This document shows, one piece after another, positions 61,601-64,000 of a stretch of DNA of 64,000 bases (the stretch's first letter is position 1; each line of letters begins with the position of its first letter). The stretch lies in assembly GCA_963931925.1 (NCBI GenBank), contig OZ007575.1:29051752-29115751 (forward strand). The letters run 5' to 3'. This DNA is from Onchidella celtica. Lineage: Eukaryota; Mollusca; Gastropoda; Systellommatophora; Onchidiidae. Under the pieces are notes generated by a model that was given only the letters and a program-made list of their open reading frames with translations, was not told the DNA's origin and made no database searches. Position numbers and translations under genes: made by a program.

Positions 61601-61943
61601 ATCACAGTGAGTATTAAAAGATGACAGTATCATTGTAGTGTTTGCTAGTAAGTAAATATAATTGCTTGTCTCAAATATTGTCATGAAAAACATTTCACAT
61701 TTTTCTAATCTAAACAGTTTATTTGCATGAACCTTTTTACCTGGAAAATTCATTTTGTAAATTGAAAGTTGAACACTGTGAAATGCATAGTGTCATAATG
61801 TACACCACAGAAATCTGATCAGATACATTTGTGGAATTGACTTTCAGGGTGGAATGTGTACCCTTTACCTGACTGATGAAGAAAAGACAGTGAGTATCAC
61901 CTGTGAACACCTGGAACCAGTTTTACCAGAAAAAGGCAATAAG
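31386..61943 (+). CDS. SUPT5H: transcription elongation factor SPT5 (partial, 23 exons)
   Basis: SPT5 pairs with SPT4 to form DSIF, which binds RNA polymerase II, supports promoter-proximal pausing and, after P-TEFb phosphorylation, promotes elongation. The 23 exons sum to 3126 coding bases (1042 codons) with all phases agreeing and canonical GT-AG ends. Order of regions: acidic N-terminus (1-~165), NGN domain (~200-290), KOW domains (~290-790), Thr-Pro-rich C-terminal repeats (~784-970) and a C-terminal KOW region (from ~985). The family is usually about 1,080-1,090 residues, so only the last exon or exons are missing, beyond 64000. The start ATG is in good context (gccATGt). Introns carry many transposons. 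The assignment is very secure; exon 10 is the least certain. Confidence 0.97.
32271..32361 (+). CDS. SUPT5H: SUPT5H exon 2
   Basis: Residues 93-122: acidic stretch, then a basic patch (RKKKRK) and the conserved GFIIDEA motif. Acceptor ccatag, donor gtaagc. Confidence 0.93.
32675..33852 (-). mobile_element. PIF/Harbinger-like element in intron 2 (1178 bp)
   Basis: Inverted termini AGGGGGTATTACACGTACAG and AAGGGGTATTACACGTACAG extend imperfectly further inward. Flanking TAA at 32672-32674 and 33853-33855 is a TWA duplication. A MADF/Myb-like frame on the - strand supports the assignment, and the transposase frame itself is missing. Confidence 0.82.
32950..33402 (-). pseudogene. MADF/Myb-like DNA-binding protein fragment of Harbinger
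   Basis: [20 protein letters not shown] and [19 protein letters not shown] resemble the MADF domain of the second Harbinger protein. Downstream [15 protein letters not shown], also typical, reads in another frame (about 32990-33060), so the gene has small frame breaks. ATG at 33402. Confidence 0.6.
34057..34189 (+). CDS. SUPT5H: SUPT5H exon 3
   Basis: Residues ~123-166: [19 protein letters not shown], then the HQRLRHIWE helix region. Acceptor tatcag. Donor gtgagt lies inside a 42-bp tandem duplication whose second copy has lost the GT. Confidence 0.93.
34172..34255. repeat. 42-bp tandem duplication over the exon 3 donor
   Basis: Units 34172-34213 and 34214-34255 differ at one base, the donor G (34190) versus A (34232), so only the first copy can act as 5' splice site. 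Confidence 0.95.
34830..35000. repeat. pogo/Tigger-like terminal fragment
   Basis: The reverse complement ending near 35000 begins CAGTCGACTTCACTTTAAAT, like a pogo-type terminus. No opposite end was seen. Confidence 0.3.
35211..35287. mobile_element. 77-bp foldback (mariner-like mini MITE)
   Basis: CAGGGTGGGCCAAAAGTAGG at the left and its near-exact complement at the right leave a loop of about 18 bases. It is almost all terminal repeat. TA precedes the left end; a matching TA is not directly at the right. Confidence 0.75.
35688..35819 (+). CDS. SUPT5H: SUPT5H exon 4
   Basis: Residues ~167-210, including [14 protein letters not shown] and the linker ending LPGVK. Acceptor acaacag, donor gtaagt. 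Confidence 0.93.
36050..37127. mobile_element. TTAA-flanked (piggyBac-type) element, intron 4 (1078 bp)
   Basis: Termini CCCTAGTCCTGCGGG and CCCTCGTCCCGCG are inverted, flanked by TTAA at 36046-36049 and 37128-37131. An internal copy of the subterminal tcctgcgggaggccac recurs at about 36143. No transposase frame. Confidence 0.82.
37454..38942. mobile_element. TIR element with 6-bp TSD, copy B (1489 bp)
   Basis: CAGACCTCCCAA ... TTGGGAGGTCTG flanked by AATGTG at 37448-37453 and 38943-38948. This is the best uninterrupted copy of the family and the empty-site reference for the insertions in copy A. No coding frame. Confidence 0.9.
39105..39204 (+). CDS. SUPT5H: SUPT5H exon 5 (NGN domain)
   Basis: Residues ~211-244: [14 protein letters not shown] and [12 protein letters not shown], the start of the NGN domain that binds SPT4 and the polymerase clamp. 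Acceptor ttgcag, donor gtgagt. Confidence 0.96.
39933..40067 (+). CDS. SUPT5H: SUPT5H exon 6 (NGN domain)
   Basis: Residues 245-289. [18 protein letters not shown] and [18 protein letters not shown] are highly conserved NGN segments. Acceptor ttcag, donor gtaatt. Confidence 0.97.
40420..40480 (-). repeat. LINE/SINE tail-like remnant
   Basis: On the - strand it ends ACTTGAACTTGAACT after AATAAA, resembling the simple-repeat tail of a retroposon. No other part was found. Confidence 0.3.
40628..40744 (+). CDS. SUPT5H: SUPT5H exon 7 (NGN end, KOW1 start)
   Basis: Residues 290-328: [15 protein letters not shown], then [15 protein letters not shown], where the first KOW begins. Acceptor tttag, donor gttagt. 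Confidence 0.97.
41821..41981 (+). CDS. SUPT5H: SUPT5H exon 8 (KOW1 and linker)
   Basis: Residues 329-381. [14 protein letters not shown] and [13 protein letters not shown] match the KOW1-linker region. Acceptor ttgcag, donor gtaaca. Confidence 0.96.
42042..42716 (-). mobile_element. TTAA-flanked (piggyBac-type) element, intron 8 (675 bp)
   Basis: Termini CCACTAGATTGGCA and CCACTAGATATGCA, flanked by TTAA at 42038-42041 and 42717-42720. Inside the right end an 86-residue acidic frame (42299-42559, -) contains [19 protein letters not shown], possibly a remnant of a transposase N-terminus. Confidence 0.8.
44226..44331 (+). CDS. SUPT5H: SUPT5H exon 9
   Basis: Residues ~382-417: [20 protein letters not shown] and FAMSAI, a highly conserved segment before KOW2. 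Acceptor aacag, donor gtaagt. Confidence 0.96.
45567..45642 (+). CDS. SUPT5H: SUPT5H exon 10
   Basis: Residues 418-442: [20 protein letters not shown]. Acceptor accag is clear. The donor is uncertain; only gtatcc at 45643 keeps the reading frame with exon 11, while nearby gtggag (45636) and gtgtat (45641) do not. Confidence 0.75.
46002..46156 (+). CDS. SUPT5H: SUPT5H exon 11 (KOW2)
   Basis: Residues ~443-494: [19 protein letters not shown] and [13 protein letters not shown], a KOW domain. The acceptor is placed at aaatgcag by frame and by protein length. An open frame continues upstream to about 45842 but would add ~50 unexpected residues. Donor gtaaga. Confidence 0.88.
46919..47074 (+). CDS. 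SUPT5H: SUPT5H exon 12 (KOW3)
   Basis: Residues 495-546: [20 protein letters not shown], then LFSDLTMHE, the best conserved KOW of SPT5. Acceptor ttcag, donor gtgcgt. Confidence 0.97.
47181..47397. mobile_element. TTAA-flanked MITE, intron 12 (217 bp)
   Basis: Termini CCCTTTCTGTGCC and CTCTTTGTGTGCC, flanked by TTAA at 47177-47180 and 47398-47401. The pattern is typical of piggyBac-derived MITEs. Confidence 0.82.
47745..47842 (+). CDS. SUPT5H: SUPT5H exon 13
   Basis: Residues 547-578: [20 protein letters not shown] and [10 protein letters not shown]. Acceptor gtcag, donor gtaagt. Confidence 0.96.
48712..48781 (+). CDS. SUPT5H: SUPT5H exon 14
   Basis: Residues ~579-602: [20 protein letters not shown]. 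Acceptor catcag, donor gtacag. Confidence 0.95.
49127..50821. mobile_element. TIR element in intron 14 (~1.7 kb), non-coding
   Basis: The 26-bp termini beginning ATATATGGTCAGTTGCCAAA are perfect inverted repeats, and TA dinucleotides at both borders fit a mariner-type target. Inside are six copies of a near-palindromic motif around TTCCGTACATGAA. No transposase frame. The exact border is ambiguous because the flanks are TA-rich. Confidence 0.75.
50831..52130 (+). repeat. inverted-repeat partner A of the intron 19 element
   Basis: Aligns to the reverse complement of 55970-57726 across most of its length, with a deletion relative to it near 51830. Contains a 170-bp TTAA MITE (51047-51216). Confidence 0.8.
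51047..51216. mobile_element. TTAA-flanked MITE inside the intron 14 repeat (170 bp)
   Basis: Flanked by TTAA at 51043-51046 and 51217-51220. Termini TTCTCTGTGTCG and CTCTTTCCGTCCC are loosely inverted. The paralogous site in the intron 19 copy is uninterrupted (gtttcaagtctac on the - strand). Confidence 0.7.
52338..52463 (+). CDS. SUPT5H: SUPT5H exon 15 (KOW4)
   Basis: Residues 603-644: [20 protein letters not shown] and [13 protein letters not shown], the start of a KOW. Acceptor ttcag, donor gtaagt. Confidence 0.96.
52945..53070 (+). CDS. SUPT5H: SUPT5H exon 16 (KOW4)
   Basis: Residues 645-686: [20 protein letters not shown] and [12 protein letters not shown]. Acceptor tgcag, donor gtacaa. 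Confidence 0.96.
53380..53566 (+). CDS. SUPT5H: SUPT5H exon 17 (linker, KOW5 start)
   Basis: Residues 687-748: [16 protein letters not shown], a Gly/Arg-rich linker ([12 protein letters not shown]), then [19 protein letters not shown] of the next KOW. Acceptor caacag, donor gtaatc. Confidence 0.96.
54261..54366 (+). CDS. SUPT5H: SUPT5H exon 18 (KOW5)
   Basis: Residues ~749-783: [20 protein letters not shown] and ISVDRSRL. Acceptor cgtag, donor gtaggt. Confidence 0.96.
54886..55125 (+). CDS. SUPT5H: SUPT5H exon 19 (C-terminal repeat region 1)
   Basis: Residues ~784-863. Repeated units of the form YGxxTPxYG, for example [22 protein letters not shown] and HYGGMTP: the CTR1 that CDK9 (P-TEFb) phosphorylates on threonine in animals. 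Acceptor tccag, donor gtatga. Confidence 0.95.
55559..57990 (-). mobile_element. TTAA-flanked (piggyBac-type) element, intron 19 (2432 bp)
   Basis: Termini CCACTTGAGCGC and CCACTTGGGCGC, flanked by TTAA at 55555-55558 and 57991-57994. Near the right end the - strand reads an acidic segment with [20 protein letters not shown], interrupted by stops, perhaps a decayed transposase N-terminus. Kolobok elements also use TTAA, so the superfamily is likely rather than certain. Confidence 0.8.
58079..58260 (+). CDS. SUPT5H: SUPT5H exon 20 (CTR2)
   Basis: Residues ~864-924: acidic [13 protein letters not shown], then Pro/Gly/Tyr-rich [10 protein letters not shown] and PYTPQTPGS. Acceptor aacag, donor gtaaga. 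Confidence 0.94.
58306..58713. mobile_element. candidate pogo/Tigger-like MITE, intron 20
   Basis: Left CAGTGAAGTCCATTTGAATG and right CAATGGAGTCCACTTATTTT (reverse complement) are similar but diverged. TA precedes the left end only. Confidence 0.45.
59137..59280 (+). CDS. SUPT5H: SUPT5H exon 21 (CTR2)
   Basis: Residues ~925-972: [23 protein letters not shown] and YTPQTPGT. Acceptor ctgcag, donor gtatgt. The donor is copied 173 bp downstream by a tandem duplication. Confidence 0.94.
59273..59625. repeat. 173-bp tandem duplication over the exon 21 donor
   Basis: The unit from ctggcacaggtatgttcatc at 59273 repeats from 59446 with few changes; C homopolymers end each unit. The second unit keeps an intact CAG/gtatgt. 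Confidence 0.95.
59973..60358. mobile_element. TIR element with 6-bp TSD, copy C (386 bp)
   Basis: Begins TAGGCCTCCCAAGTCTCCCC and ends TTGGGAGGTCTG, with flanks GAAATG (59967-59972) and GAAATA (60359-60364). Internally deleted relative to copy B. Confidence 0.8.
61494..61606 (+). CDS. SUPT5H: SUPT5H exon 22
   Basis: Residues ~973-1010: [18 protein letters not shown] and QDGVIRSIT, the start of the C-terminal KOW region. Acceptor attag, donor gtgagt. Confidence 0.94.
61848..61943 (+). CDS. SUPT5H: SUPT5H exon 23 (last in window)
   Basis: Residues 1011-1042: [17 protein letters not shown] and CEHLEPVLP. Acceptor ttcag, donor gttagt. The final coding exon was not found before 64000. Confidence 0.94.
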
Positions 61944-62278
61944 GTTAGTACTAGATTATCACAGGGTTCTGAAACAGGACTATTCTATTAATCTGTAGTT
62001 GCTTTGTCACACAGCCAGAAGAGATGCCACTCATTCACGGATGCAGGAATGAGACTATAGCAAGATCTATGGATTAAGTCTAACACTAAAGTAATTGATA
62101 TGGCGGCGATTGTGACGGAAGGAGGAATCAATTCTAAACTTACCTAGATCTAGATTTCTTAAATCCAACATGGAGAAAGTTGATGACATGAGATTGGGAG
62201 TGTGAAAACACTGAACAGCACAGAATAGGCAAAAATTATGCAAGGCATTTGTGCTCTTTGGCACTCAAAATCCCAATA

Positions 62279-62977
62279 TGTGTGTGCGCCTGAAGAAAGG
62301 TACCAGTTGTCGGTACAGCTATTTTTGAGCTAGGGGGTGAAAAGGTAGAAAAAGTCGTGACTAGTCGAAAATGTACTTCTAGCAGAAAACACAAGTTTAA
62401 GCATTTCTAAATAGGATATGAAAAGGATTTTGGAATATTTTGTGTTTAAATATTATTTTATTAATTATTTGTACAACATGTGACTCTTCAAGAAGTAATA
62501 TTGAAGTGATTGTTGCTAGGGGACCGTGGACTAATTACAAAGCCGTTATAGAGATAATACTGAGCAGTGTTCACTGCTCATCTATAGTTTACCGTGTAAC
62601 ATGCCACGGTCCCCTAAAAACCGCCAAGTCGTAAGTTTTTTTGGATCTTGTTAGGAGAGCGCAGTATTTTACATAGAAAGCTAGAGCTGAGCAGTGAACA
62701 CAACTCAGTAGTTTCCCTATTTGCCTTTATAATAAAACTACGCTCCCCCAACAATATCCAAAAAGTCTGTCATGGGAGTGAGCTGCTAAAGCTGTTTTTC
62801 TCAAAAGTTTGTTTTTGCCCCCTGTCTTACAAAATGTGCCATATCTTCAAAACTAGTTAAGATATTGTTAAAATTTTAAAAGCAGCGTGTTCAGCATTGA
62901 ATTTTCTTGAAGAATATGCCCTTATCTCAAAATCCAAAATTTGTGACAACTGGTACCTTTCTCCAGGCACACACACA
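62279..62977. mobile_element. TIR element in intron 23 (699 bp), TA-flanked
   Basis: About 34-bp imperfect inverted termini carrying aaaggtaccagttgtc, flanked by TA at 62277-62278 and 62978-62979. Non-coding. It contains a nested 100-bp foldback. Confidence 0.75.
62517..62616. repeat. 100-bp foldback nested in the intron 23 element
   Basis: TAGGGGACCGTGG (62517-62529) and its complement (62604-62616) enclose a second hairpin, TGAGCAGTG/CACTGCTCA (62561-62580). No target duplication was found. Confidence 0.7.
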
Positions 62978-64000
62978 TATGTCAAGGCAGGTCTTATCTG
63001 ACATAATTGTAAGAAAAACACTGCTCCAGAGCAAAGATGTTGTTTTGGCCAAGATCAGGGCAAGGAGTGAATAATTAGGTATGGTCAAAATGAAATGTAA
63101 ATAGTGTATGTTTTAAAGATGATTTTCAGCTTAATTCTTTGTGATCAAGAAAAAAAAGAACATGAAATATAGGTTTAGAACTGGTACCATTTAATTTTTG
63201 TCGTCGTTCACACCTATTCAGATTTTCACCCCCAGATTCAGATCTTTGTTTTTGTAAGGTGGCATCTCTGAGCCAGGCTTATATGGCTTTTATTTTTCCA
63301 ATTTTTCCATCTCTAAATCAATTCAGTCTTCCAAAGGTCTAAGTTACTTTTCATCAAAGTAATATTAATATGAGCCAAAATCAAATGAAATAATGTTTGT
63401 AGTTGTATTATTTCAAATGGCACTGGACATTCCGACCTATTAAAAATACAATGGCAGCGTTATTTGGATCACAAAATGACTAATTTTTTTAAGGAAGATT
63501 AAAAAAAGATGCCAACAAAGATCCATGAGTGAAATATCACCAGAAGTGCTGGCAAAACAAAGGCCATTTTGCTGTGTAATTCTCTATTCACAGTTTTTTT
63601 ATTCCCTTTTTTGTCTTTCTTTACCGTTAACTTTATATTGATTTGTGTCTGTGATCAGGCGTCCAATATTTCAAGCAGGCTGTCTCTCTGTAGATTGCAT
63701 AGAAATTCTGTTGTTTTGTCAGAATGATCTCTAGCTTTAGATCTATGCATGTTTATTAACGTGCACTAGATTCCTGTTCATTTGAAAAATAAAGAAGTAG
63801 GAAAGAGGCATGAAAAAAGTAAGAAAGGACATCTTCTTTGGGAGACATTGCATGTTAACAATAATCTTATTATTTAAAAAAATTGGTGGAGGGAGTATTT
63901 CATTGTGGTGCGCAATTAGACCACTTTTTTGGCTCAGGGCTGCAACCTGAATAGAAAATTATGATATTAAGTTTCTTGGTATCTGATAATCTAACCCAAT

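Larger units (their letters stand above)
61944..64000. other. SUPT5H: SUPT5H intron 23 (partial)
   Basis: Apart from the TIR element at 62279-62977, nothing coding was recognised. No exon matching the last ~45 residues of SPT5 was found. Confidence 0.6.

Noticed and set aside
1-64000. CRISPR arrays, operons, rRNA genes
   Set aside because: No regularly spaced repeats, Shine-Dalgarno-linked genes or rRNA-like segments; the window is eukaryotic.

Overview
The window looks like nuclear DNA of an invertebrate animal, most likely a mollusc or other lophotrochozoan. That placement is inference from a vertebrate-like exon structure, an AT-rich background and the mix of Gypsy, RTE-like, piggyBac-like and Harbinger-like elements. 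No operon, CRISPR array or bacterial signal was seen. The only host gene recognised is SUPT5H, encoding the transcription elongation factor SPT5. It lies on the + strand from about 31.36 kb and runs past the right edge. Twenty-three exons can be placed. They join in frame into 1042 codons covering the acidic N-terminus, NGN domain, KOW domains and C-terminal repeat region. Only the last ~45 residues appear to be missing.

Left part (1-31.3 kb): almost all recognisable sequence is mobile. 0.7-2.4 kb holds dispersed repeats with a tRNA-like SINE head and a small TIR element. 4.14-14.94 kb is a nearly complete Ty3/Gypsy LTR retrotransposon on the - strand. It has gag, a -1 frameshift signal, pol with one frame break, a tRNA-Lys-type primer site and two similar LTRs. 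Its left LTR carries a 524-bp MITE and its right LTR carries a 1.46-kb truncated LINE. 17.7-18.24 kb is another LINE 3' fragment. 19.7-28.1 kb is a multi-level transposon nest: a SINE-bearing repeat, split by a TIR element with 6-bp target duplications, which is itself split by an 8-bp-TSD MITE, by a hAT deletion derivative and by a probable solo LTR, the last of these containing a full-length RTE-like LINE. 28.1-31.3 kb has no recognised gene and may hide a non-coding first exon of SUPT5H.

Right part (31.3-64 kb): SUPT5H exons are separated by large introns loaded with TIR elements. These include a PIF/Harbinger fragment with a MADF-like reading frame, five TTAA-flanked (piggyBac-type) elements, two more copies of the 6-bp-TSD family, and several foldback or mariner-like elements. 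Two local tandem duplications copy the exon/intron edges of exons 3 and 21. A long inverted repeat in introns 14 and 19 brackets exons 15-19.

The most distinctive observations are the 6-bp-TSD TIR family, the nested stack with its empty-site comparisons, the canonical slippery heptamer in the Gypsy gag-pol overlap, the two duplicated splice donors, the inverted repeats around exons 15-19, and a TIR element with six copies of a near-palindromic 13-mer.
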